Below, piece by piece: positions 46,301-61,300 of a DNA stretch of 64,000 bases. A program made the position numbers and the translations under genes. The stretch comes from Tachypleus tridentatus (lineage: Eukaryota; Arthropoda; Merostomata; Xiphosura; Limulidae). Numbering within the stretch: the stretch's first letter is position 1; every line of letters begins with the position of its first letter. Location of the stretch: assembly GCF_004210375.1 (NCBI RefSeq), contig NC_134834.1, forward strand, positions 14,927,857 to 14,991,856, in the 5' to 3' direction. The notes beneath the pieces are model-generated. The model did not search any database. It saw only the letters and a list, made by a program, of their open reading frames with translations, and was not told the DNA's origin.

Positions 46301-49300
46301 CTTGGGTTTTTTCACTTCCACCTGTAGCCATTCTTCAAACTTCAGTGCAACTTTGACTGGGTAAATTTGTATTCTTGTTTTTCTTTCGGGACCCTTACTT
46401 CATTTATAATTCATATGGATCCTGCTGTGTGACAAATTTTGTTTCAAAAGGTCTTCTTCAAATAGAAATCTGTGCTTCATGTCCATATTAACTCGCACTT
46501 CCATAGTTTCACAAAATCACTTGGAGACTAATAATCTTGCAACGTACCTGCTTTATAAGCTTGCCCATTCTGGACCATACTACCTATGAACTGCAGCAAC
46601 AAATCATAAAGGGATAAGTCAATCTGTGCCTTGTATTGAATAACTTAGCATGGTATATTTTCCAAAATAGGGTTTTATGGTCACCCATTGCACTGTCTCA
46701 GGTGATGACATTCCTTTGGAGTCTTTACCACTTTCCAGTTTCAAGCTGCTGGGTGGTTGACTGTGGAGGCATTATTCTGAATGGGATCCATACAGAGATT
46801 GCTATAAACACACAGTGCAGAGTAGGACAATGGTGTTCTGTGGGTGTAGATGATGTGATGTCCTCCCAGTACGAGTTATAAAATCACAGAGTTAAACATC
46901 AAATTAAATTTCATCTATTTGATTGAAAGCCCTTATCCTATCCTTTTGTCTAAGTCGTTTATTCTGTGGCTGGGTTTTGAACTTAGTAGAATCTGTCAAC
47001 ATAAGTCCTCACACATGTTTATGGTAGTCTATATTCTTCCCTCAACTATACTATTTCTGTGTTGTGTGTCACAGTAGTGGTAAGGGGATTGCTCTGGTTG
47101 TCTTCTTTTTTGCTATCTCTCATTGTATATCAAGTATGACATGTTATTGCATTTTGGATGGTTTTAATCAGTGTATATTCTAAATGTGTATAGACATTTT
47201 TTCGATACCAGATGTCAGTTCCCTAGATTAATGTATCAAAGTTAACATGTGTCATGCTCAGGATTCAAAATGGTTATTGATTCCCTCTGGTCTCTTGAAC
47301 TTGAGGTGAAAATGATACGACTCTCATCCTACCTCCACATGGATGTCAGTTCCCAGCAGTGCATAGGTATTGGATGTAACTGACTTACCAAGTGCAGTCT
47401 TTGAATCCTTAGCCACTCCAAACCTCAGGTTGGATTCATTAATTTACCCACTGTGAGATTAAGTCACATGGTTATGATCACTATCCTGTCATTGTTCTCT
47501 CCCAGTTAGATGTACTTCTCTATTTTCCATCCTTATCTCTTCCACATTGTGTGGATGGATGAAGAGTGTACCTTGTTCAAAAGTGGTGTGACTCTCCTCA
47601 TTGGCTCTTCAGGTCTGACTCTCATTTACAGGTGTATCCTTTGAAAGCTTTCGGGTGTTATTCTGTCATTCCCTTGCACCAATCCCATCTGCTCATCAGT
47701 GTGAGATTCCAAATGATCTTGTGAAAGGAGGTAAGTATTGTATCAGAAGTTATAAATTTCCTATACTGAAAACGTATTTCCGAAAGGTACTTACCTGCTT
47801 TCCACTTTCCTCTGATGCCTTCGTCTTTTGCCAAACTTTGAAAGTGATGCTTTATTAGAGACGTACAGAGGGAGTCTTATAAGTTTGTCATGCTCCTGTT
47901 GGTGGAGGAGTAATACATAATGATTTGCATGAAAGACATGTTGCAATAATTTGATTCCAGTTGGGGAAGAGCAGAAGGCTTGTGGCATGCAGGAAGAAAA
48001 TTTTGCATATAGAGGGTAGCACTTGTAAGGAAAGGTTGGTACCCATCATGAATACATTTTCATATAGGAAAATTATGACTTCATGAAATGTGATAAGAAA
48101 AAACAAAAATGGGAACTTAAACTCTGTTTAGAGTAATGATGCGAGTTTTGTTTTTTAACACCTAAAAGATGCATTATGTTAATTGTTTATACTTTATCAT
48201 TTATCACAACAATAACATTGCATAACTAACATCACGTGAGTTACATTATAAACTGTTTTATTGTTTTTTTATTTGGTCTTTTATACTTTGTAAGATAAAA
48301 ACGTATGTTTGTTTTTCATGAGGCAGTTGCTTTGGTAACTATTTTCTAGAAGTACCTAATGCTCATTTCAATCAGTTTAAATAATCACAAAAAGAAAAAT
48401 GTCTTAGATATAGTAGTGTATATCTTTTTTAATGAAAAGATGATTGATCAAGATATGTTTTGTTACCAGTCTCCTGCCCTTATACAACACTAGTAGAAAT
48501 GCACACCTTCCGAGGAAGGATAACTGCTAGTTCCTATTGGGTCTGACAATTCTACAATAACGAACTTGTACTTAACATTCAATAATGTTCACCATCCATG
48601 AGAAAAAGAATTTGATTGAAATTCAGTTTAAAAATGAGCTGTCATGACAACGTTACATCATAGGGTAGGTTTTATTGAAGTATTTCTTTGTATCATTGAA
48701 AATTAACTTTTCTGTTGCAATACTCATCAGATTTTCATTAAAGAAAACGAAAACTTTGTAAATTTGTTTTATACTAGCTGGGGTATCCGTACCCTGGACG
48801 GAAGCTGTGTAAATTTGTGATTAATGAAAGGTTATTTTAGGACATGAAAAGTTTTCTTTATATATAATTTTTGAAAAACACCCATAAAAACATAAAAACA
48901 CAATGTGAAACCATAAATTTAAGTCTCTCTCCTCATGGACCCAACAAACCTTCATGCCAAATCAATAGGGTCAAAGTAGTGATTAAAAAAAACAAACTGC
49001 AAAAACACTCATAAATGCAGCAAAATGCAAAACTGAAAATCTGTATGTACTTACCAGTTGGCCTAATGAACCCATACCAATCTTGATAAATATCTGTGGA
49101 CATACCACAGACGGTAATATTATACTTGTACAGATGGTACCAGTGCATTAGATCTGCATGTGGCATGTTTGTGATATCAAATCTGCACCCTGAGAATGGG
49201 GAAAAATGAAGTTCTCCATGACAGGAAATTGAGGTAAAATGGGAAAATTGTGACCACTATTGCAAATCTACATGCATTGAGGATAAAAAAGTTTGCAAAG

Positions 49301-52300
49301 TTGTGGGTTGCACATTGCATAATTTAAAAATAAACAAAAAAAAAATTATTTTTTTTCCAGTATCATTCAAACAAGAGTTCCATTATAGTATGATTTGAAA
49401 CTTGTTCCTTTTTTATTTATAATTTGTATTGGTTAAATCTGAAACATATCGTCTTTGTGGAAATTTCGCTTGTTTTATTCATTACTCGGCTAGTTGTAAA
49501 TATTTTACCCAGTAATGATTAGTGTGGTAATTCCCAAGATCCAAGTTGTAGACACACACACACTGCAAGCTCCATTATATAAATTTTTTCTTGAAACAGC
49601 ACTATTTAATTTTAAAGTAAGACAAACTGTCTCCAACCTTCAGGATCAACTGTGTCCAGATCTTTCATCACAACATCTTTATTTGTCGCTGTGCAATGTA
49701 TTTAACAGTTGTGGCAATTAAATATAATAATTAATGATTGTTCTAAGTAACTAATTTCATTCTTCCTTTCAGAATCTACCTCTTAAAAATGGGTCAATAT
49801 CATATGAGATGTGGAAGAGCATTCCAATTCCAATCCATCAGAGAGTGTATTTCTTTAATATGACTAATCCAGATGACTTTCTTCAGAAGGGTATAAAACC
49901 CAAACTTCAAGAGCTTCGGTCCTTATACTTACAGGTATTTTTGTTGTTTTAGCAACTTGGCTTAAACATTTATCTAAAGTAGTTAGTGGCTGTCATGAAC
50001 TTGTCCGTTCTAAAAAATTTTCATTGTATGCGTGTTTGTCGTAATCTGGTTTATTTTAAACCGGTTAATTCTGGTTATTTTAAACTAAATTATTGAACCA
50101 ATTTTTGTTTTATATATAACTAATCACATTTCCATTGTTAATCTAAATCAAAGCCATGTCTTACTATAATGGACTCAGCATGTGTATACACACATGTGCA
50201 CGTGTGCCTCTCCCCCACATGATTCAAACAATTAGAAAAATAGGTGTGGTATGTTCAACAACCATTTCTTCATCACAGAGCACAGAGTTAAATAAAACTA
50301 TTTTAACAACAAGAACACGACATTCACTAGGTTTGTAGGTGATGGTTTAATTATATCTTGATTGATGTAATTTGTAAATATACTACAAAAGATGTAGAAT
50401 GTTTAAAAAGGGAAATTTTTTTGATAAAGGATACCGTTTTTAATATATATAAATAAAACATTACAGTTTATATCAGCATAATCTCAACACGTTTCCTAGA
50501 AAAATATTCTTGTTTGGAAAATATTCACTTTTCTGAAACTTGCCCAACAAATGATTTATAATTGCTCACTCAAACAGCCATTTGTAGTGTGTTGAGTATA
50601 TGGCTATTAAGTATTAGGCCTAATTAGGCTAGTTTGAAAAGAATAACATTTACTGAAAGCAGCTGCATCCCTTGTAAATCATATAAATTTGCTCTTTATG
50701 AAACAATCCAAAATTTTGTGTAATGAATCTGATATGATCTTCAAAACAATTATATTTTGAGTAGGTTAAGTTGTATATTGAATCATTAGCAGACTGGTTT
50801 TATATTTTCATGAAGTTTAGAATATTTTATATCTAAAAGATGTATCTCTATTTTATTATCCAAATAACATTTAATATTATTAGTTCTAGAGTTAGTTTTA
50901 AAACTGATTATGTTTTACACTTTATTATACTGGTAATAATAAATAGCGTTAACTAATATTTCACATTAGGTGCTGGTGGGTTAAAAAGAATATCACCTGG
51001 CACCATAACAACACTGTGACATACAGGGAAAATAAAAAGTATGTTTTTGTACCTGAACTTTCTGTGGGAAGTGACGATGATTTGATCACAACTATAAACT
51101 TTCCAGTATTAGTGAGTATAATGTCCTTCTGTCTCTTAGAGATTTTAAGGGTGCCTGAAGGGTTCCATAACAAATCTTAAGAACCCTCCCTTTTTTGTTG
51201 TAAATGTCAGCAAAGATTGATCACCTATATATTTCTACTCTTCAATAATAATAAAGAATTTGGAAGAGTTTTTTTTCATGTTCTTTAAACTAATTTATTT
51301 GTTACTTTTACATTTTAAACTTTGCACTACGGTAAACATCTTTGTAGGATCATATATATACATTCTCTATAGTCTTAAGAACAAGTCCACTAACTGGATA
51401 GAGGAATGGCTGGATAAAAGAAAGCAGATGGTTGTTATAAATGGAGTTCAGTGAAACTGGATTAATGTTACAGGTGGTGTACCTCGGGACCTTTGTTTGT
51501 TTTTTTTATTTGTATCATTAACATGCATAAAGGAATTGTCAATAAATTACATAAATATTGTGATGATATTAAGGTGTTGATGACTGTGAGAGGATACTGC
51601 AACTTTATAAAAGGATTTGTATCATTTATTGAGTTGAACAAATAAATGGTAGCTGGGTTTTAATTATAATAAATACAACATAATGCATATCGATTATCAT
51701 AATTTGAATTGTAAGTATAATTTTGGTATAATAATTAATCAATCTCTTAAGCCATTCAAGCAGTGTGCTCTTACTAGTGGTTGGAAAAATAGGACTTTAG
51801 GATGTATTTATAAACATTTTGAAAACAATTCTTAAGAGGTTATAACTTAATTGTATAGGTCAGTGCTTTGGAATATTGTGTACCGTCTCAGGCTTTTTAC
51901 CTTAAGAAAGACATTAAGTTGTTAGAAATGGTTTGAAAGAGGGTAACTGGAATGGTACCTGGGATAGAGGGCATTGTTGTATGAAGAGATATTAAGATAC
52001 TTAAAACTGTTTTCTCTTGGAGAAAAAAAATTATTCTGATTTGAAATGTCTAAGATTGTAAAATGAATTAATATTGTTGATGAATCAATATTTTTTACAT
52101 ATAAACAGTGAGAATTATAGAACCAGGGGACACAAACGTAAACTTGGGCAAGGTAGAAGCCGTCTTCAGTTAAGACTATTTTATTTTTCAAATAGGGTGG
52201 TTGGCTGATGGAACAGCCCTTCAGATGTTGTGAAGACAGTAAATTTGAGTGGGTTTAAAAGAAAGCTTGATAGATATATGAATGATAAGGCTTTAATTGT

Positions 52301-55300
52301 TTTCAACAGTTTTAGTTTGGGTTAGAGGATGGGACAGTTGAGATGGACCAACAGGTTCCTTGTTGTACCTAAACATTGTTATAACTATTTCTTTGTTATT
52401 GAATTAAGGTTTAGAGCAGTGAAATCTTCACTTCAGAAATGAAGGAAGAGGTTATTGTAACTTAGTACATGAAAGCTCGTATATTAAAGTACATCTTTGT
52501 AAAATGTTATTTCATTATAATGAATTTTGATGGAAGGTTACTGAAGTAAATATTTTATTGAATTTTGTTAATAAAGGCAGCAGCAGCATGGTTACGTAAT
52601 GCCAATTCACTGGAAAAAGTTTCTGCCTCTATTCTTTTCTTTCTGTTAAAAGAGACTGTTTTCATCCAAAGATCAGTTCGCCAACTAACCTATGAAGGCT
52701 ACTCTGATTACTTAACAGTAATTGCTCCATTGATTAACCCAGATATACCCAAAACTAATGGATATTTTGGGTGGCTGTATGGGGTAAGTTTTTACTGTAT
52801 ATGTTTTAAATTGAGATATTAATAACTAAAATAAGCTGTTATTATTAAAAGTAAATGTAGAGAACACTATAAATTTGGTTTATAGTCACGTTCTGTTACT
52901 TTAGGTAACTTAGTTTCGAAATATAAGTCTGTAAATTCAAATATCTTTAAATCCTTTGTATTAAATTGTATTTGTTTTTGTATTTCTGCTGTCTTACACT
53001 AAGAAATCTTGAATCATAAAAACTTTACAAAAGAAGAAATGTACATATACATAAAAAGAAGTTTTTAAATTGTGTTCAAATTGAACAAAACTGGTTTTCT
53101 TTGTGGTTACCTGGTTACTGCTGTTTGAAAGCACTTAAACTTTGCTAAGCCTTTATTGGGAATATTTTGATTCATTAACAAAATGTGTTAGAATTTTGTA
53201 TATTAGGTTTTATATTGTCATAACTATATATGTAAACATAGTTTTTACAAATCAAATGAAACTAGACAGCTGCTCTTGTAAAATAAATATTTTTACGTTA
53301 CAGAGATGAACTACAGAACTTAGAATATAAATTTAGTTTTTTTTTTATACATACGTGAAAGGTGTTACATCTGGTCCATTTGTCACTTTAATGGTAGGGT
53401 CTTCTTGAAAATCCAAGTATTTTGAAATGCACAACTTACACTATGGTAGCATTTGCTAATGTGAACGTGGAGATTTGTCACCCCATAACATAGAATCATC
53501 TTACTGTATATCTATATATCCAAAACTGAATATACAAGTTTTGATCAGAAAATTTTGTGATATTTTCTGTGAAGATTAGGGAAGTTAATGGGAAACCTTT
53601 AAATAGTCCTCAATTTTTTTTTTTAAATGAATTTTGTAGAAGACTACGAGTCCAACTGGTTGCTGTTTTTCGTGTGACTTTAGGTATCGATCGCTTTCAC
53701 TCATTACAGTTCCAAAATCTTAAATTTTTATATACTTTTGAATTGAAGCATTGCTACCCGAGTTGTAAAGCTAGCTTGGGTTAGATATTTATTATCAAAA
53801 ATAACTAAACAGTTGTTGTGGCTTGATAATTTTCAATATTATTGAAGGCCAAACTAGGAATCAACTTCCGTAAATATTTTAAATTGAATCTCATTTCATC
53901 CGTAAAGCCACTTCTCTTTGGTTGCATATTGAACTTGTGGACATATCTTTTATAGGTGTGTTAAACCTTAATTAAAAGACATGCACAAAATTTAATAGTT
54001 ATTGCTATCACAGTTGTGAATGTTTTTTCTTTGTTATCTTTAGAGGAATAACTCTGATGATGGAGTGTTTACAGTTTTTACAGGAAAGGATGAGATAAGC
54101 AAATTCAATCTCATAGAGAACTGGAATGGATTAAGGTAAATTGAAACATAATTTTGTTTTATCCGTAGGTTCCACAGTCTAAACCTTTACGAACATTTCA
54201 TACATCCTACCAAGTAGTCTGATTCTCAGAACAGAATTGTAGGTAGTTTATGTACAAAATTGATTACCGACGTAGCTTACTAATAGAAAAATCTTCCATA
54301 TTATAATTGTCTTTTATAAATACACTAGTATTGTGGGGGTAATTTGGAATATAAGAAATAAGTTCTTAAACTAAAAATTGTCTATAAATTTTAAGTTGCG
54401 ATATTTTTTGAACTTACGAAAAAAGTGAAAACACGTATATTGTCTTACAACTGAGTACTTATTTATTGAATAGCTGTGAAAAGTCTTTAGTAATTTTTTA
54501 GATTTATACTAGAATTTATTTAGAGTACCTCCCTCACAAAAGTTGTTCATTTGGTGCTATTATTACTTGTTCTCAGTCTATTAGAAACACTTGTAGGCTT
54601 GTAGAGATAAAATGTTAAAAGGACAAGAGAACTATTGATCTGTATAAACCATCCTTTGTACTAAATTAAAGTAAGCACTAAAAAACTCAAAGCCAACCCT
54701 TATCATTTGTCAAGATTTCCATTAAACTACCTCAAATTTACTGTATTCTTCACATCTAAATGCCAACTAGCCTGTTAGAAATATAATGCTTTCTTAGCAT
54801 AAAGATGATGCCTACCCTGCCATATTTTGTCCTCTAGTTTTAACATTAAATACAATAGAAAAGATGAAACAATTCCCCTAACAGTCTGAAATACCACAAC
54901 TCTATTTACTGAGAAAACAAGACCAAAGATCCTAACCTGTTCTTTCCATCTCGGATATTGTCGTAGTACCCCTCCCATGAACTCTTTCCAATAATTCAAT
55001 GCTCTTTCTAAAGTAAGAAGCTAAGAAAATAAGGAAGGCCTTATTTCCATCTTATTTTGCCAACCTTTAATATATTTGAAAACTTCCTAAATATTAAATT
55101 TTATGTTTTTCAGCCAACACTTTTTTCATTTTTTTTCCCCTAATTTCCACTGTGTGCCAAATCTCAACTAGAATCACCTGTTGATGTAGTGAGGTCTCTG
55201 AAAGATAGTTTGTTTTTGTTGTGACTTTGCACTCATTCAAGTTGAACTATTAATGAATGGTTGCATGCTGTTTTCATTAAACAACATGCTTAAAGCCCAG

Positions 55301-58300
55301 TAATTATGAAAATCACTGAAGGTAAATCTTCAGGTTTGTTTTATCATCTGCATTTATTTTATTATTCTTGTTTTCCGTATACACTCCTGGTTGCTTTCCT
55401 CCAAGTCTTTCAGAAACAAAATGCCTGACATGGCTAGGCAATTAGGGCATTTGGCTCGAAATCTGAAAGTTGCAGATTCTAATGACCATCACACCAAATG
55501 CTCTCCCTTTCAGCCATGTGGGTGTTGTAGTGAATCCCACTGTTTGTTGGTAAAAGAGTAGCCCAAGAGCTGGTAGTAGGTTGTGATGACTAGCTGCTTT
55601 ATCTATAGTCTTACACTGCTAAATTAGGGACTGTTGGTACATGTAGCCCTCGTGTAGCTTTGCATGAAGCTCAAAAATAAACAAAAACAAAGATGTCCTT
55701 CCTGAAATGAGTCAGCTTGAAAGAGATCTTGCTTAATTGTATCAGTCATTTATTTTTTATCCATTTATTCCTGTGTTTAAAAACTACTATATAAATAAAC
55801 TTAAATTTTTCATTGTTTTTTTTTTTTATAGCTCTTTGAATTATTGGAATGGAACTTGCAATAAAATTGAAGGAACAAGTAAGCCTTATTTCCATATTCT
55901 GTTGTACAGTTTAATCAGAATTACTCTGTGCTATATATGTGTTATATCATCATATCTACAGTTTGAATTGTCTTTTTACTAATTATCCAAGATGGTGAGG
56001 TATTTATATGGTTGTACTGCTGTACCTATGACTTTTGTAGTGGTTTTATCAGTTATCCAAGAAGGCAAATTGTATATTTATGACAGTTTACAGTTTGTGT
56101 TGTTTGTAACAGGTTGTCCAAGGTGACAAGGTATTTGTACATTTATACCATTATACCTTCAGTTTATATTGTATCATATATATATAATTCAAGTGAAGTC
56201 TTAAAAGGTATGTTGTAAGCAATTGTTTTTTTGTTTGTTTTCTAAATATGAAGAAAGTGGAAAGTCCGAGCTAATGTTTAGCACACTGATGCACAGGGTG
56301 TTACTTTGATCACCTGTTTCCATTCCCATTATTGTTATTTTGAATTACTTTAAGTAATTTGGTGCACAAATAATAAAATCTCCAAAAGCTTTTTATTTGA
56401 GTGCAGTGTAATTTTTAGCAGAAGTACAACATGGGATGGACTGATTAAACATTTTCATCAGATAATTACTTGTGTCTCCACAACAGGCAGTTGCCGTCCA
56501 TTCTACAAAGTTTCAACAAATAATCAGTAGTTGTAAAGTTTTTGAAGAAAGATTTATTGTCTAAATTACTTTGCTTCATCAGTTTTCTCTAATTCTAATA
56601 TTTCATTTGATAACGGTTAAAGAATCTCCAACAGTTGGTAGCTTATGTTAGGAGTTGATTTAATAGCATAAGTTTAGTGTAATAAGCCTAGACCTATTAC
56701 AGTTGTGAGAAGACTATCAGTTGGATGTAGACATAAACTTGTTGTATATCCAGTAATTAATTATACTAAAATAAAGCAGAGAACAACATTTCATTCAACT
56801 TGAAGACAATCTAAGATGGTAAGACAGTTAATACCCATACCAACCGTCCTGAGATACAGTTTTATAGCCATTAAATCTGACTTACTTAGATGAAATGGCA
56901 TAAAGAATGTACAAACTGTCTTCCATGTATTAAACTCTTGTCTGATACTTTCAAATTGGTAAGAGATATTGGTTTATAAGTTTGGCCATAATGAACTCGC
57001 TTCATGTTTTTATTTTTTCCTTTGAATCTAACACATTTTCATGGTTTTTATGAGGACAAATTAAGTCATTTATAACTTGTATTGTTTGAAAATGATGAAT
57101 TTATTTTAAATTGGTGTTGTTAGGAACAAACTTTGACTGACTTTGACTATAGCTTCCGAGTATCACAAGCTAGTGAAACCATAAACACGTACCACTTGAG
57201 GGATGGTTGTTGTATCTGTCATTGGTCTCCATTTCTTTGTTCTGCAGATTTTCTCAAGCTCTTAATATTCATATTACTTTTAGTAATTTATGCATGTGAA
57301 GGTGATAATTTATTAAGTTTTGTACCTTTCGAAACGTTGTCCTCTACACAACAGGCAGTTACCGTCCATTCTACAAAGTTTCATCATGAATACTCTGCCA
57401 AAACAATCTGTCAAAGAATCTTTAATATGGTTATATTATAACCTTAAAATAATCACTTTAATTTGGGCTTACAAGACCTGTTACAGTAATAATTTCAGAC
57501 AAGGCCAATAAGGGATATAACAGTGAACTTTGTTCTATAGTGAGCTTAGAGGTTAGGCTACAAAGGCCATGTGTGTATTTTTTTTTTTTTTTTTGCATTG
57601 TAAATGATTATTAGTTTTAACACTAGGTGATAGTTTGTTACATCTCTTAACAACAAAGTGAGCTAATGCATGGTGACAAGTACACTACTACAGGTTACTC
57701 TTTAACAATAACAGGTTAATATGCAACATTTTATAGTTTTAATTTCACTCTAGATTTACCAAAAGAAAATCTGTCCTAGTTTCAAAAATTGTCAATGATT
57801 ATTGTGCTCTATAGCTGTTTCAGATAATGTGATTTAGAGGCTATTAATTTAGTACGATTACAAATTCAGAAATGTCCAGTGTAATGTCACCATGACTTAA
57901 ATGGAGGATAGCTAACCCTTTCAGCATGAATAATAACTAAAACCAACACACAAACACAGTGCAATTTGTGACAGTTGTTGAAGTAATGACCCCTTGTCCT
58001 TTTGGTTTAATTCTGTAAAATGTTGATGATGGTATTCTGTGTATTTCTTTTATAACTTTGTCAAATATGCAAGTCGCTGTTTTTTCATACATATTGAAAA
58101 TGTATTAAGATATTCAGCTCTGTGACATCAGTACTGGATTTTTATTTAGTGCTGAAATGGTTAAAATGATTTTGTCTGGATGTAAAGTTAGGCATTTAAA
58201 ATCAATCTTATTCTACACTGTTGTTTGAAAGAAGAAACCTTGGATTCCTGTACAAGAGCCATTTTCAGTCTTATTAGGTTATTGTAGTCAACAAAACTTG

Positions 58301-61300
58301 TTATATAGTTAGATGTTGTGTAAGTAAAATTATAGCTTATAATGTTTTAAAACTATGCCCAAAACTAAGTGATTTTTTAATAGTTGACTATTCTTATGTG
58401 GAAGGATAAAGAAACACACCCATTTATCCTCGTGAAAAAGTACATTATTAAACTTATTAGAAAGTGCTCGAGTTTTGGGTCTTGTTTGAAAACATAACTT
58501 TGTAGGTGATCTTGCATGCTAACTTCTTAAACACAAATTATATTCGATACACGTACTTACCGAGTTGCACGTATACCTTTTTTAACTAGCAGAATTCTGC
58601 ACAATTGTATTGTTTGTTCAAATAGTTCTTACCTTTTCAAAATGCCTAACTTTTATTTTTGGACTGAATTTGTCAGTATTAAAGATTAGTTGTTTTGCTT
58701 GTTATAAGCAGACTCTGAGTTTTGCTATCCTTTGTGTGTCTGTTCCAGATGGTGAACTCGATCCTCCATTGAAAGACAATCAAGGCATGGTTACCATATT
58801 CCAACCAGATCTGTGCAGGTTAGAAACAGACAGTTTCTTCAGTAAATGACCATTTCTATAATCTACCTTATAATCTGATTGTTTTCTATGGCAAATAACA
58901 TGTTTATCTCATCATATTGTTTCCATGACTACTGTTAATGTACAAATTATCTCCACCAGTTTGTTATTTTAATGATTTTTTCTGATAAATTAACTACAAA
59001 ACATAGCCATGTTTACATGTTCCATTTGAAAAGATGCAAACTCCATTAGTGATATACTATCATAGGCTTGTGTGTGTATACAGATACATGCATAGGTACA
59101 ATTGTTGTGTAATATGAATCATGTCTTTTTATTTGGGAGAACTTGGAAATGTTCCTGAAGCCTAATATTTCCACCCAAGTCTAATTATGTATTGTTCAGA
59201 TACCAATTACTTATTAGATTCTGTCCTATTTTTTATCTGTTAAGCTGCTTCCATTTTCAGGAAGTCCTGTAAAGGACTGTTTCTGTAGTGTTAGCAGCAT
59301 TTAGTCCTCTGTATGAAATTGACTTGGGAATCCTTGCCACTACAACCACAAATAGTCCTTGAAGGTGACACGAAGCCCAGATGTAGGATAAAAACTAATT
59401 GATATTTAGACGTTGGTGATAGGTCACTAACCTTTATAGTGATACGTAGCCAATCACCAGAATCTTAAGTGTCGTGGGTAGGTGTGTGATATTACCTCCT
59501 ATCAGAAATTAGAACTTAGTTTGCTGTAATTTAATAATTTTATATATAGTTATTATGGTTCGTCAGTGTCGTCCATCTTTGAAAAGTGAACTCAGTATTC
59601 TCTCCCAGTAAGGTACTTCATATGCAACTTTTATATTGTGAAAAGTGTTGTATCCTTTGTTTGAACACAAAACTTTGTTTAGTCCCAACTGAAGAATCTA
59701 GACACGAAAAGATTCACAGTTGGTACTGCACATTTGTCATTCACAAGTTGACCGTGTTGTGGATTATAGAATAGAAATTGTTGTGTAAGTGTCACGTTTC
59801 ACGTGTTTTAGTTTTCAAACTCTGATTGCGTGTTACAGAAGCTGGAAACTGGAATACAAGGAGGAAATTAAGAACTTTGGCATGACAAGTCGCCGTTTCA
59901 CCGCCAAGACCTCTGTGCTTGCTAACGGCACAGATAACCCTGAAAACAGATGTTTCGCCACAAGAAGACATCTTCCATCTGGTGTTATGGACATGAGTCC
60001 ATGTAGATATGGTAATATCTAAACTAGGGACAAATTCTCACAGCTAATGTAACTTTTCATCTTGTTTCTTAATCCAGTGCAAATTGTGCAGGTATACCTG
60101 GTGTACATGTTTGTTTTATCAAACTTTAGTAAAGGCTTTTCATACTAAATCCAATAATTCATGGCACATGTGGACTTTTGTAAAATATACATTAGTTAAA
60201 TAGAAAGTTCTTTATATTGTCAAGCTTCCCAAGTTTCTCTAGCTTGTGGGAATGCAAAACACCTGGTCATGATGGTGTCCAAGTGATTTGATAATACTAA
60301 ACAAATATGACTTTTGTTTCTTAATGATTAATTCCAGAACATTCTCTGTTTACCTCGTTAGTACTGCAAATATATCTCAAATTTCTTAGCTAAATTTCTT
60401 ATTTTCCAGGAAAAAGAAACTGGTGATTGTAACATCCGATTTTACTACGGATGTAATACAGTAGAAATACAATCCTAATACCACAAGTAAATAAGTGACA
60501 AGCTGATTTATTAGACACAGGAAGCCTTCTAACATTAAGCTATATAAATTATGTGTTAAAACTGACATTTCAGATGTGTATCATCACTAAACAAAGGTGA
60601 AATTTCATTTCACTATATGACTGGTAACAAGGCTTCGATTTGAATTAAGAAAATTTTCCTTATCTAGAGATGATTTCGGAATGATTGGCAAACTGTAGGC
60701 ACAAGAAGGTAGCATCCATTGTTACTCTTGAAAGCTGTGTAAAACTACAGTTTACACGTATTACAGCAAATAAAGCATTGCTTTATAAAACAAACAGCAC
60801 AACCTCTGTCTTAACAGATTTAAATTTACAAAGTTGCCCCTGGATAGTTGTGTAATTAACCTCCTTAAAAGCATTGTGAGCTTGTATGTTTCTTGGTCAA
60901 TTGTTTTCCCGATATCAAATGTCATATTATCATCATTTTTAAGACTACTATGGTTGATACAATCTCTCGGTAGCTTCATTCATGTTAAAATCATTATAAA
61001 AAAACACTGAAACTGATCTTTATTTTCTGAAAAACCAACAGAAATACAGATCTACGACACAGTGAGGAATGTAACCTCACCGAACATGAGTAATCTTTAT
61101 AACGCATGACTAATAGATGTTATTGATAATTCTAACAGATACGGCTTACAGTAAAATGATTTCAATAATGAATGGTAAAGAGAATTCTGTGATGCTGTTT
61201 GAGGTGAAGAATAATTTATTGTTACTGGTGCAGATAAACAGTTATTGTGTATATGGAAGCATCTCTATGAAGTTTACCTTGGCATTATTGTCTCAAGTCA

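Larger units (their letters stand above)
43210..47830 (+). pseudogene. Decayed DIRS-like retrotransposon in intron 2
   Basis: Successive frame-broken segments keep DIRS order. Reverse transcriptase: 'GFYSRLFVAVKKTTE' (about 43,630), 'NLSLLYEFIQLLHFTMES', 'RLVFHQMDVTSTYLCIPIS' (about 43,770) and the catalytic box decayed to SMDYWLL (about 43,940). RNase H: 'LFIDASFHG-EASGHLSVGL' (about 44,400). Tyrosine recombinase: 'VEDYQCKLVFHSGSETLEF' with 'CVAEFLVSFQPRGLWAIG' (about 45,170) and 'LPKTLTPNKGNSFFSSI' (about 45,750). Recombinase in place of integrase defines this order. A 9-bp inverted pair, aggtaagta/tacttacct (47,729-47,737 and 47,788-47,796), may belong to its terminal repeats. Element ends are uncertain. 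Two SINEs inserted later. Confidence 0.75.

Noticed and set aside
48775..49160. A transposon end starting 'actagctgggg'
   Set aside because: It resembles common animal repeat ends, but the family, boundaries and termini could not be established, so it is only mentioned in the intron entry.
57133..57441. Open frame of 102 codons in intron 7
   Set aside because: Partly composed of a Penelope-type tail repeat, with no splice-compatible role. The receptor model joins exon 7 directly to exon 8.
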